Shown: positions 1 through 9,113 of the stretch, one piece after another
Position numbering within the stretch: position 1 is the stretch's first letter
Layout of the letters: every line of letters starts with the position of its first letter
Assembly (NCBI RefSeq): GCF_016809835.1
Contig: NZ_JAFBIL020000001.1
Span: 496,001-560,000, forward strand
Origin: Massilia soli
Lineage (GTDB): Bacteria; Pseudomonadota; Gammaproteobacteria; Burkholderiales; Burkholderiaceae_D
Direction of reading: 5' to 3'
Length of the DNA: 64,000 nt
Made by a program: the position numbers and the translations under genes
Notes under the pieces: model-generated
Database searches by the model: none
Seen by the model: only the letters and a program-made list of their open reading frames with translations
Told to the model about the DNA's origin: nothing

Positions 1-1123
1 AGTACGGGGAGCCGACCATTTTTGCCGAATCGCCAATCGTCGCTGCGCGCCAGGTACCCGTGACCACGTTGTAATACCAAACCGGTGGTACGCGGTTAGC
101 AGCGGTCTGCGACGGGTTTTCGAACGTCTTCGGCGCCATCAGTGCGTGGTCGTCGGCATCGTACATTACCTCGAACTCATCGGTTCCCGGAACCATGCGC
201 ATGCGGCGATAGGTATGCATCGCCCATGGGCGATTTTTCAGGGCGCTCGACCAGTAGACGCCATTGCCATCCATGCGATAGCCGGCAACCGGGTCCGCAT
301 CGTAGTGCTTGACGAACTTGCCATCGCGAGCGCGCCAGCCGTACACGGCGTTGTCCATGTTGGTCACGTGCGTCTCAGCACCGAAAACCCACATGGTCTG
401 GCGTGCCTCGTCCCACACCGTGCCAGCGTGAGCCGACTTGCGGAAGGTCGAAGTATCCGGCGCGCTGACCGACTCTTGCGGCGCGATTGACAGCAACTGG
501 AAGCCCTTGGCACTCCAATTGTGCATCAGCATGCGAACTTCGCCACCCTCTCGGATTGGCGTCTTGGCGGCAACGCCGGTTTCAGGAACTGGCGTGCCAG
601 GCGCCGTCACTGGAGGCGTCGTCGGCGGCGTCGTCGGTGGCGTCGTTGGCGGCGTCGTTGGTGGCGTCGTTGGCGGCGTCGTTGGCGGCGTCGTAGGTGG
701 CGTCGTTGGCGGCGTCGTTGGTGGCGTCGTAGGTGGCGTCGTTGGCGGCGTCGTTGGCGGCGTCGTTGGCGGCGTCGTTGGCGGCGTCGTTGGCGGCGTC
801 GTTGGGGTCGTCGGCCCGCCTGGATTCGACGGAATTGGATCCGTCGGAGGCGTCGTCGTCGGAGGCGTGGTTGGTGGCGTCGTCGGTGGCGGCGTTGTCG
901 GCGTTGTCGGCGTCGTTGGATCCGTCGGCGGCGTCGTCGGCGGCGTGGTAGGCGGAGTCGTCGGCGGAGTCGTCGGCGGAGTCGTAGGCGGAGTCGTTGG
1001 CGCTGGCTGGGACGGGCCTGGGGCAGGCGCGGCAACCGCGGAATCGGATCCACCGCCGCCGCCGCAGGACGCGAGCAGCATGACGGCGATCAGTGACAAG
1101 GCGCTTCGTTGTGTTGTTTTCAT
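1..1123 (-). CDS. Secreted lipoprotein with Thr/Pro-rich linker, unknown function (3' end outside window)
   Basis: The protein starts at the ATG at 1123 and runs off the left edge, so its C-terminus is missing. The N-terminus has basic residues, a hydrophobic stretch and a lipobox-like LLASC followed by Gly residues, so it is probably a lipoprotein anchored by Cys20. A low-complexity linker of TTPP units follows to about residue 170. The remaining part closely resembles the next gene: both contain NWS/TAKGFxLL-like, SAHAGTVWD, QTMWVFGAETH, YGWRARDG, WAMHTYRRMRMVPGTDEFEV and WYYNVVTGTW stretches. The repeated FGAETH and VPGTDEFE patterns are reminiscent of a Kelch-like beta-propeller, but that is a guess. 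I do not recognise a named family. The gene probably arose by duplication with the following gene. Confidence 0.8.
   Translation of the reverse strand, partial: MKTTQRSALSLIAVMLLASCGGGGGSDSAVAAPAPGPSQPAPTTPPTTPPTTPPTTPPTTPPTTPPTDPTTPTTPTTPPPTTPPTTPPTTTPPTDPIPSNPGGPTTPTTPPTTPPTTPPTTPPTTPPTTPPTTPPTTPPTTPPTTPPTTPPTTPPTTPPTTPPTTPPTTPPVTAPGTPVPETGVAAKTPIREGGEVRMLMHNWSAKGFQLLSIAPQESVSAPDTSTFRKSAHAGTVWDEARQTMWVFGAETHVTNMDNAVYGWRARDGKFVKHYDADPVAGYRMDGNGVYWSSALKNRPWAMHTYRRMRMVPGTDEFEVMYDADDHALMAPKTFENPSQTAANRVPPVWYYNVVTGTWRAATIGDSAKMVGSPY
604..1010. repeat. 12-bp tandem repeats encoding TTPP units
   Basis: The stretch is built from near-identical 12-bp units (GTCGTTGGCGGC and variants on the plus strand). 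They encode Thr-Thr-Pro-Pro on the minus strand inside the lipoprotein gene. Short interruptions encode TDP, IPSNPGG and PTTPTT variants. Because the period is a multiple of three, unit gain or loss keeps the frame, so linker length may vary between strains. Confidence 0.9.
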
Positions 1124-1203
1124 GTGATTAGTCGCTCTAAAAAACGTTGTGCGGCGGCGCTACGGTCTCCGCGGAGATCTCCAACTGTGGAGTTCGGTTT
1201 CGA

Positions 1204-1290
1204 GAATAGTAGCATTTAGATATCAGAGATCTGTTGCGCACGATTGCTGTTACAAAATAATTTCGTATAGAAATGTTAAGTTTCTGTTGA
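1204..1290 (-). promoter_or_regulatory. Upstream block conserved between the two paralogs, copy 1
   Basis: GAATAGTAGCATTT (from 1204) and GTTGCGCACGATTG (from 1233), followed by an AT-rich ACAAAATAATTT-like stretch, recur upstream of the second paralog at similar distances from the start codon (81 and 75 bp for the first motif). The block probably holds the promoter. No clear -35/-10 pair stands out. Confidence 0.45.
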
Positions 1291-1305
1291 CATTAGATTC
1301 CAGGC

Positions 1306-1339
1306 ATAAAAAAAGCACCGGCTCTACTACTCCGGTGCT
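1306..1339 (-). terminator. Rho-independent terminator of the downstream paralog
   Basis: On the minus strand AGCACCGG and CCGGTGCT form an 8-bp stem around a 10-nt loop, followed by a run of seven T. It lies 24 bp after the stop codon at 1363. Confidence 0.85.
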
Positions 1340-1362
1340 CTCGTCATCAAGGACCTGCGCCG

Positions 1363-2526
1363 TCAGGGACGATAGGCATAGACCCGGCTGGCGCTGAACC
1401 TGCGCGATAGCAGGATGACCGCATTGTGCGCTGGCGACCATTCAGCAGCCTGCTCATACAATGTCGGCTTGTCCATGCCCGTAACGAAATGGCCGGTTGG
1501 CGACAGCGTATTGGCGACCGGATCAAGGATCATCGCGTGCATTTCGCTGGCCCGGGCCGGGAAGATCACGATGCGACCGTCCGGCATCATCGCCGAGGCC
1601 ATATTGGCTACCGTGTATCCCACGAGTTGCGGGAAATCGGCGACCAGGAACTTCTTGCTCAGCGTGATATTACTCAGCGGGTGGCGCGAATACAGCGTGG
1701 TGCTGGAGTTTCCGCCTACCCGGTACGCGATGCTGTCCTTGACGAACATATAAGAGTGATACTGGCCATTGCTTTTGCCCGACACGCTGGCCGTACTGTA
1801 GGTACCGTTCAAGCTGAGTCGCTTCCAGGTCGAGCCGTCGCCGGTGAACCATCCGTGCACCGGGTCGAATCCGACCGGGTAGGTGTAGGAAGCGCGCACC
1901 ATTTTCACCGAGCTTCCGAAGCTCTGGTGACGCCAGGTGCCGGTGACCACGTTGTAGTACCACATCGCGGGGGCGCGGTTGGCGCTGGTGTGCGCAGGGT
2001 TTTCATACACCAGCGGCGTCATCCCTGCGTGCTCGTACGGGTCGTACACCACCTCGAACTCGTCGGTTCCCGGCACCATCCGCATGCGGCGGTAGGTGTG
2101 CATCGCCCAAGGGCGGATCTTGTCGGCGCTCGACCAGTAGATGCCGGCCGCATCCATCCGGTAGCCGCTGCTCGGATCGGCGTCGTACTGCTTGATGAAC
2201 AAGCCATCGCTGGCGCGCCATCCATACACCGCATTGTCCATCGCGGTCTTGTGGGTTTCGGCGCCGAATATCCACATGGTCTGGCGCGCGTCATCCCAGA
2301 CGCTGCCGGCATGGGAGGACTTGCCATGCACCGGCGCAGGCGGCGCGGTCGACAGGAGCTCGAACCCCTTGCCGGTCCAGTTCGAGATCAGCTGATGAAC
2401 CGTACCGCCGGTGCGCAAAGGCGCCTTGGCCGGCTCTGCTGCAATTGCCGACAACGAGGCGGCGCCGCCCGATGCGAGCATGAGTGCCGACAGGACGGGA
2501 ATTGTGCTGCGGAAGGAAATTTTCAT
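1363..2526 (-). CDS. Secreted protein of unknown function, paralog of the window-edge lipoprotein
   Basis: This 387-residue protein has a signal peptide (about residues 1-30, hydrophobic core ending SLSAIAA) and no lipobox. The mature part shares long stretches with the lipoprotein encoded just downstream: SSHAGSVWDDARQTMWIFG, DNAVYGWRASDG, WAMHTYRRMRMVPGTDEFEV and MWYYNVVTGTWR. It lacks that protein's Thr/Pro linker. The C-terminal half contains GRIVIFPARASEMHAMIL and a WSPAHNAVILL stretch, which look like propeller blades, but no known family was recognised. It has its own terminator and probably its own promoter in the conserved upstream block. Its position beside the exopolysaccharide locus suggests, but does not show, a surface role. 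Confidence 0.8.
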   Translation of the reverse strand: MKISFRSTIPVLSALMLASGGAASLSAIAAEPAKAPLRTGGTVHQLISNWTGKGFELLSTAPPAPVHGKSSHAGSVWDDARQTMWIFGAETHKTAMDNAVYGWRASDGLFIKQYDADPSSGYRMDAAGIYWSSADKIRPWAMHTYRRMRMVPGTDEFEVVYDPYEHAGMTPLVYENPAHTSANRAPAMWYYNVVTGTWRHQSFGSSVKMVRASYTYPVGFDPVHGWFTGDGSTWKRLSLNGTYSTASVSGKSNGQYHSYMFVKDSIAYRVGGNSSTTLYSRHPLSNITLSKKFLVADFPQLVGYTVANMASAMMPDGRIVIFPARASEMHAMILDPVANTLSPTGHFVTGMDKPTLYEQAAEWSPAHNAVILLSRRFSASRVYAYRP

Positions 2527-2600
2527 GATGTTCGCTCTAGGAAATTGTTACGACCGATGGCCTGCGGGTGACCCTCAATCATAGACGGGTCCGCCTACTC

Positions 2601-2752
2601 GAATGATAGCATTTTTATATTGCTAAAAAGGTATAAATAGCAACAAGCGGCGCCGCTGTCGCCGCTCCGGACGCCGTTAAAAAATGTTGCCAGAGTGTTG
2701 CGCACGATTGCGCATACAAAACAATTTACATTTGGAAATGCTAAAATTATAT
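2601..2752 (-). promoter_or_regulatory. Upstream block conserved between the two paralogs, copy 2
   Basis: GAATGATAGCATTT (2601) and GTTGCGCACGATTG (2697), followed by ACAAAACAATTT and GAAATGCTAA, match the block upstream of the first lipoprotein gene. An extra GC-rich segment of roughly 60 bp separates the two motifs here. Conservation after duplication points to a shared promoter or operator. Confidence 0.45.
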
Positions 2753-2970
2753 GAACTTGGCAGTACAGCTGACGCTTTTCCAGCCGCTGCAGCATCCATG
2801 ATGCTGCGGTAGAGACTGGGCTGCAGGACCTGCTGTTGCGCGCATCACACGACCGTTTGGTTGTTGCCCGCGCCGCCTCAAACGCGCATGTTCCATTCGT
2901 GGAAATGCAAATTTAATATTACTTATGATTATTTGTTGTTTCTTTGGGACAAAATTGCTTGCTGTTTTTG

Positions 2971-2999
2971 TTGAGGCCGCATAGCGCTTGTGTTACAGT
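2971..2999 (+). promoter_or_regulatory. Candidate sigma70 promoter of the first exopolysaccharide operon
   Basis: TTGAGG (2971-2976) and TACAGT (2994-2999) are separated by exactly 17 bp. Transcription would start near 3006, leaving a leader of about 40 nt. The surrounding sequence is AT-rich. Confidence 0.5.
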
Positions 3000-3046
3000 A
3001 GAAATTATCATAATTGCAAAATTTAATCTTAAAACGGAATTCGATC

Positions 3047-4336
3047 ATGAACGCAGATGACGTCATCGCAGTAGTTGGACTTGGATATGTCGGGCTGCCA
3101 CTGGCAGTTGAGTTTGGTAAAAAAAGTGCGACTGTCGGCTTTGACCTTTCGGAAAGCAAGATCGAAAGCTACCGCAAGCATATCGACCCGACGGGCGAGC
3201 TGGACACGGAACACCTGCAGGCGGCGAAGCACCTGACCGTCAGCACCGACCCGGCCGTCCTCAAGACCGCCGACTATATCGTCGTCGCGGTCCCGACCCC
3301 GGTCGACATCGCCCACAACCCGGACTTCACCCCGCTCGCCGGCGCCAGCAAGACCGTTGGCCTGAACATGAAGAAGGGCGCCATCGTCATCTTCGAATCG
3401 ACTGTGTACCCGGGCGCCACCGAAGAAGTCTGCATTCCTATCCTGGAAAAGCACTCGGGCCTGAAGTGGAAGGAAGACTTCCACGTCGGCTTTTCGCCGG
3501 AGCGCATCAACCCGGGCGACAAGGAACATACCCTGACGACGATCCTGAAAGTGGTCTCCGGCGACGACGCCGAGACGCTCGACAAGATCGCCAAGCTGTA
3601 TGAATCGGTGATCACCGCCGGCGTCTACCGCGCCTCGAGCATCAAGGTCGCCGAAGCGGCCAAGGTCATCGAAAACACCCAGCGCGACCTGAACATCGCC
3701 CTGATGAACGAGCTGGCGATCATCTTCGACAAGATCGGCATCGACACGCTGGAAGTCCTGAAAGCGGCCGGCACCAAGTGGAACTTCCTGCCGTTCCGCC
3801 CGGGCCTGGTCGGCGGCCACTGCATCGGCGTCGATCCTTACTACCTGACCCACAAGGCCGAAATGGTCGGCTACCACCCGCAAGTGATCCTGGCCGGCCG
3901 CCGCATCAACGACGGCATGGCCAAGTTCGTTGCCGAGAAAACCGTCAAGTCGATGATCGCCGCCGGTTTCAACGTCAAGGGTTCGAAAGTCAACGTCATC
4001 GGCCTGACCTTCAAGGAAAACTGCCCTGACCTGCGCAACTCGAAAGTGGCCGACATCGTCTACGAACTGAAGTCCTACGGCTGCGATGTGCACGTCTACG
4101 ACCCGGTTGCCGACGCCGACGAAGCGATGCACGAATACGGCATCAAGCTGGAAAAGTGGGAAGACCTGCCGCGCGCCGACGCTGTTGTCGCCGCGGTCGG
4201 CCACAAGGAACTGCTGGCCCGTCCGCTGGGCGACCTGCAGGACAAGCTCAACGTCGACGGCTGCTTCATCGACGTCAAGTCGCAGTTCGACAAGAAGGCG
4301 CTGGTCGAAGCAGGCTACAGCGTCTGGCGCCTGTAA
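3047..4336 (+). CDS. tviB: UDP-N-acetylhexosamine 6-dehydrogenase (TviB/WbpO-like)
   Basis: The 429-residue protein has the length and motifs of UDP-sugar dehydrogenases that oxidise C6 of UDP-GlcNAc or UDP-GalNAc with two NAD+, giving a uronic acid precursor. The Rossmann motif GLGYVGLPLAVEFG is at residues 9-22. The catalytic Cys259 sits in GGHCIGVDPYYL. The C-terminal UDP-binding region contains GLTFKENCPDLRNSKV. I chose the ATG at 3047 because it places the Rossmann strand at the usual distance; an in-frame TTG at 3014 would add an untypical leader. An epimerase follows, the same pair as tviB-tviC and wbpO-wbpP, so the product is probably a HexNAc uronic acid for the exopolysaccharide. 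Which epimer is made cannot be told from sequence. Confidence 0.92.
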   Translation: MNADDVIAVVGLGYVGLPLAVEFGKKSATVGFDLSESKIESYRKHIDPTGELDTEHLQAAKHLTVSTDPAVLKTADYIVVAVPTPVDIAHNPDFTPLAGASKTVGLNMKKGAIVIFESTVYPGATEEVCIPILEKHSGLKWKEDFHVGFSPERINPGDKEHTLTTILKVVSGDDAETLDKIAKLYESVITAGVYRASSIKVAEAAKVIENTQRDLNIALMNELAIIFDKIGIDTLEVLKAAGTKWNFLPFRPGLVGGHCIGVDPYYLTHKAEMVGYHPQVILAGRRINDGMAKFVAEKTVKSMIAAGFNVKGSKVNVIGLTFKENCPDLRNSKVADIVYELKSYGCDVHVYDPVADADEAMHEYGIKLEKWEDLPRADAVVAAVGHKELLARPLGDLQDKLNVDGCFIDVKSQFDKKALVEAGYSVWRL

Positions 4337-4430
4337 CCGCGCATCCTTTTAATGGTTCAAACGAGACTGCCGGCCACGAGCCGGCGGTGTCGTCCGCTCT
4401 ACGTACGGCACATCACGAAAGAATCACACT

Positions 4431-5465
<1,035 letters not shown>

Positions 5466-5541
5466 CCCGTTTTTCTGGACGGCGTCCCGGCCACGCCGTC
5501 GTCCGTTACCAGTAAAAGCAAGAGAAATTCTGGAGGATAAA

Positions 5542-6945
5542 GTGCTAAAAATCTCAAATCACTACGTGTCGAAGATCGTATTCGTCCTGCTGTTCGTCGA
5601 AGTGCTGGTGCTCGTTGGCGCCGCCTACGCGGGCGCGGCGGTGCGTTTCCTCGGCCTCGAGGATGGCGGCGCGGTACCTGGCATTGACCATTTCTTCATG
5701 TCGGCGCTGGCCTTCGCGGCTGCCATCATCTTCTCGATGAGCGCAATGGGAATGTATCAGCTGAACTTCTCGGAAGGCCTGCGCAACCCGTTCTTCAACA
5801 AGCTGATGCCGTCATTCGCGATCGGTTTCGTACTGCTGACCCTGCTGTTCTACGTGGCCCCGGAAATCCAGATCGGCCGCGGCCTGCTGCTGGTGGTGTT
5901 CCTGATCGCCGGCGTCGGCATCCTGGTCGCCCGCACCATCTTCTTCAAGACCTCGGAACTGCGTTTCCTCGAGTCGCGCATCCTGTTTATCGGCAGCGGC
6001 GCGCTGGCCAAGGAATGCGCCGACCTGGCCATGCAGGACACCAGCTATCACAAGTACGACATCGCCGGCTTCATCCCGATGCCGCAAGAAGACCTGCTGG
6101 TGCCGGCCGACCGCCTGATGACAATGAAGGAAGGCCATTCGCTGGCATGGGTGGCGCAGTCGCACAACGTCAAGGAAATCGTGGTGTCGGTCGAGAACCG
6201 CCGCTCCGGTTTCCCGATCCAGGAACTGCTCGACTGCAAACTGCAAGGCATCAAGGTGACCGATGCGGCCACCTTCTTCGAGCGCGAAACCTGCCAGATC
6301 CGGGTCGACTCGCTGCAGCCAAGCTGGCTGGTGTTCGGCGGCGGCTTCGACCAGAGCTTCGTGCGCGCCTTCATGAAGCGCTCGTTCGACCTGATCTGCT
6401 CCGGCGCGATCCTGCTGGCGACCTTCCCTGTCATGATGATCACCGCGCTGCTGATCTACATCGAAGACCGCGGCCCGATCTTTTACCAGCAGGAACGCGT
6501 TGGCAAGGATGGCAACAGCTTCAACGTGCTGAAGTTCCGCAGCATGGGCATCCACGCTGAAAAAGGCGGCCAGCCGCAGTGGGCCGCCCAGAACGACCCG
6601 CGCGTCACCCGCGTCGGCAACTTCATCCGCAAGACCCGTATCGACGAGCTGCCGCAGATCCTCAACGTGTTCAAGGGCGAGATGTCGTTCGTCGGCCCGC
6701 GCCCGGAGCGGCCTTACTTTGTCGAACAGCTGGCCGAGGTTGTTCCCTATTACAATGTCCGCCACAGCATCAAGCCAGGCATCACCGGCTGGGCGCAGGT
6801 CCGCTACGGCTACGGTTCATCGGCAGAAGATGCATTGCAAAAATTGCAGTACGACCTGTATTATGTGAAAAACAACAGTTTGTTCCTCGACATCCTGATC
6901 CTGATCGATACGCTCAAGGTCGTCCTGTTCCGCAGCGGCCGCTAA
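5542..6945 (+). CDS. Initiating undecaprenyl-phosphate sugar transferase, XrtA-associated (TIGR03013 type)
   Basis: The 467-residue membrane protein has about four hydrophobic segments in the first 140 residues, a CoA-binding-like middle domain, another membrane segment near 285-305, and the bacterial sugar transferase domain at the C-terminus. Hallmarks of that domain are KRSFDLICSG, FYQQERVGKDG, KFRSM, KTRIDELPQILNV and FVGPRPERP. It should load the first sugar-1-phosphate on undecaprenyl phosphate at the inner membrane, starting repeat-unit assembly. The GTG start at 5542 has a strong GGAGGA six bases upstream. The two-component genes follow on the same strand. Confidence 0.9.
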   Translation: MLKISNHYVSKIVFVLLFVEVLVLVGAAYAGAAVRFLGLEDGGAVPGIDHFFMSALAFAAAIIFSMSAMGMYQLNFSEGLRNPFFNKLMPSFAIGFVLLTLLFYVAPEIQIGRGLLLVVFLIAGVGILVARTIFFKTSELRFLESRILFIGSGALAKECADLAMQDTSYHKYDIAGFIPMPQEDLLVPADRLMTMKEGHSLAWVAQSHNVKEIVVSVENRRSGFPIQELLDCKLQGIKVTDAATFFERETCQIRVDSLQPSWLVFGGGFDQSFVRAFMKRSFDLICSGAILLATFPVMMITALLIYIEDRGPIFYQQERVGKDGNSFNVLKFRSMGIHAEKGGQPQWAAQNDPRVTRVGNFIRKTRIDELPQILNVFKGEMSFVGPRPERPYFVEQLAEVVPYYNVRHSIKPGITGWAQVRYGYGSSAEDALQKLQYDLYYVKNNSLFLDILILIDTLKVVLFRSGR

Positions 6946-7022
6946 AACGGGGCAGGCGAGGCAGTCAACCACTTTTCCAGAAAGCCAATGCCTACAATGG
7001 CTGTTGAGATGGACGGTTCACG

Positions 7023-9098
7023 TTGACCAGCATCGCTATCATTAGCTACGCCGTGTGCGCGGCGGCGTTCGCGTTGCTGGCCCTGCTGCTGCTCACGCGC
7101 TGGCGCGCACGCCCACAAAGCCGGGTGCTGGGCGCCGCCTGCCTGCTGTCGGCCGCATGGAGCGCCACCGTCGCCTTCCAGGCCGCCGGTTTTACCGACC
7201 TGGCCAAGTGGGCCAACACCTTCGGCATCCTGCGCAGCGCCGGCTGGTCGGCCGTGCTCGTCCTGCTGATTGGTAACTATCGCAAGGAAAACAGCCGCCT
7301 GCCGTTCGGCCTGTCCCCAACCCTGTGGGCCGGCATCGGCTTCTACCTGGTGTTCGCCGTCGGCACCGCGATCAGTGTCTGGGATATCAATTCGGTCATC
7401 GAGGGCGGCTTCATGCCGGCGGTGGCGGCGCGCGTCGGCATGGCGGTGCTGGGCATGTTGCTGGTCGAGCAGCTGTACCGCAACAAGCCGGTGCAGGAAC
7501 GCTGGGCCATCAAGTTCGCCTGCCTGGGCATCGGCGCCATCTTCGCCTACGATTTCTACCTGTACAGCGACACCATGCTGTTCCAGCAGATCAACCCGGA
7601 CATCTGGGCCGCGCGCGGGATCGTCAACGCGCTCACGGTGCCGCTGCTGGCGATCTCGATCGCGCGCAGCAGTTCATGGTCGATCGACCTGGCGGTGTCG
7701 CGCCGCGTGATGTTCCACTCGGCCGCCCTGTTCGGCTCCGCGATCTACCTGCTGGCGATGGGCTCGGCGGGATACTACCTGCGCTATTTCGGCGGCAGCT
7801 GGGGCAGCGTGATGCAGGTGTCGTTCCTGTTCGGCGCGCTCGTCCTGCTGATCGGCATCCTGTTCTCCGGCACCTTCCGCGCCTGGCTCAAGGTATTCAT
7901 CTCCAAGCACTTCTACAGCTACAACTACGACTACCGCGAAGAGTGGCTGCGCTTTACCCGCACCCTGTCGGAACACGGTCCAGGGCTGGGCGAGCGCGCG
8001 ATCCAGGCGGTTGCCGCGCTGGTCGAAAGCCCGGGCGGCGCCTTGTGGCTGCGCCGCGAAGGCGGCGCTTGCGTGGCGGCCGCCAGCTGGCACGTGCCGC
8101 TGCCGCAAGAGGCCGAGCCGGCCGATTCGCCGTTCAGCGTCTTCATGGAAGAGCGCGAATGGGTGTTCGACCTCAATGAATACGACGAGAGTCCCGAGAT
8201 GTACGACAGCGTCGCCCTGCCCGCCTGGCTGCGCAGTTTCCCGCGCGGCTGGCTGGTGGTGCCGCTGATCTTGCAGGGCAAGCTGTTCGGTTTCGTGGTG
8301 CTGCAACAGCCGCGCAGCAAGATCAGCCTGAACTGGGAAGTGATCGACCTGCTCAAGATCGCCGGCAGCCAGGCGGCCAGCTACCTGGCCCAGGAAGACG
8401 CGGCCAACGCGCTGATGGTGGCGCGCCAGTTCGAGTCATTCAACCGCATGTCGACCTTCGTGGTGCATGACCTGAAGAACCTGGTATCGCAACTGTCGCT
8501 GCTGACCTCCAACGCCGAGAAGCACAAGGACAACCCCGAGTTCCAGCGCGACATGCTGGAAACGCTCGACTTCTCGGTGCAGAAAATGCGCCTGCTGCTG
8601 CAAAAGCTTGGCCGCAGCGCGTCGCCGGAACACCCGTCGCCGCTGCAGCTCGACCAGGTGCTGCGCCAGGCGGTGGCCGGCAAGGCCGCGTTCGAGCCGC
8701 GGCCGCTGCTCGACATCGCCGACCCGGGGCTGCGCGTGGTGGCCGACCGCGAGCGGCTCGAACGGGTGGTTGGCCATTTGATCCAGAACGCGATCGAAGC
8801 GACCGCGCGCGATGGCCAGGTCGCGATCCGGGTCGAACGCCGCGGCGACGGCGCCCAGGTATCGATCAGCGATACCGGCGAAGGCATGAGCGAAGAATTC
8901 ATCCGCGAGCGCCTGTTCAAGCCATTCGAGTCGACCAAATCGGCCGGCATGGGCATTGGCGTGTTCGAAAGCCGCGAATACATCTCCGAACTGGGCGGCA
9001 AGCTGGAAGTCACGAGCAGCCAGCCCGGCGGAACCACTTTCAAGATTTTGCTGCCGCTGTTCCGCGCTGAAGCGGCTAGCATCGATATCGCCGCGTAA
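7023..9098 (+). CDS. prsK: XrtA/PEP-CTERM system sensor histidine kinase PrsK
   Basis: The 691-residue kinase has roughly eight N-terminal membrane helices (to about residue 295), a GAF-like region (about 320-460) and a C-terminal kinase core. The phospho-acceptor is His482 in VVHDLKNLVSQ. The N box HLIQNAIEA, the G1 box SDTGEGM and the F/G2 region RLFKPFESTKSAGMGIGVF follow. Architecture and length match PrsK, which pairs with PrsR to control PEP-CTERM protein genes. The TTG start at 7023 is uncertain. The response regulator begins 15 bp downstream, so the two are surely co-transcribed. The stimulus is unknown. Confidence 0.9.
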   Translation: MTSIAIISYAVCAAAFALLALLLLTRWRARPQSRVLGAACLLSAAWSATVAFQAAGFTDLAKWANTFGILRSAGWSAVLVLLIGNYRKENSRLPFGLSPTLWAGIGFYLVFAVGTAISVWDINSVIEGGFMPAVAARVGMAVLGMLLVEQLYRNKPVQERWAIKFACLGIGAIFAYDFYLYSDTMLFQQINPDIWAARGIVNALTVPLLAISIARSSSWSIDLAVSRRVMFHSAALFGSAIYLLAMGSAGYYLRYFGGSWGSVMQVSFLFGALVLLIGILFSGTFRAWLKVFISKHFYSYNYDYREEWLRFTRTLSEHGPGLGERAIQAVAALVESPGGALWLRREGGACVAAASWHVPLPQEAEPADSPFSVFMEEREWVFDLNEYDESPEMYDSVALPAWLRSFPRGWLVVPLILQGKLFGFVVLQQPRSKISLNWEVIDLLKIAGSQAASYLAQEDAANALMVARQFESFNRMSTFVVHDLKNLVSQLSLLTSNAEKHKDNPEFQRDMLETLDFSVQKMRLLLQKLGRSASPEHPSPLQLDQVLRQAVAGKAAFEPRPLLDIADPGLRVVADRERLERVVGHLIQNAIEATARDGQVAIRVERRGDGAQVSISDTGEGMSEEFIRERLFKPFESTKSAGMGIGVFESREYISELGGKLEVTSSQPGGTTFKILLPLFRAEAASIDIAA

Positions 9099-9113
9099 GG
9101 CAAGAGGATCGTT

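Larger units (their letters stand above)
2527..3046. other. 520-bp divergent intergenic region before the exopolysaccharide locus
   Basis: No supported gene is seen here. It holds the conserved upstream block of the minus-strand paralog, a perfect 8-bp hairpin (GCAGCATC-cat-GATGCTGC, 2789-2807) with no T-tract, an AT-rich stretch from about 2910, and a sigma70-like promoter for the dehydrogenase gene. Confidence 0.7.

Noticed and set aside
604-1010. Possible CRISPR or satellite array
   Set aside because: Units are 12 bp with no spacers and encode a protein linker.
521-1127. Long open frames rich in Arg/Trp, Gly/Val or Ala/Ser on both strands of the repeat tract
   Set aside because: They are frame shadows of the TTPP repeat; only the frame with a signal peptide and homology to the paralog is real.
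4368-4392. GC hairpin GCCGGC...GCCGGC between dehydrogenase and epimerase genes
   Set aside because: There is no T-run and the genes appear co-transcribed, so it was not called a terminator.
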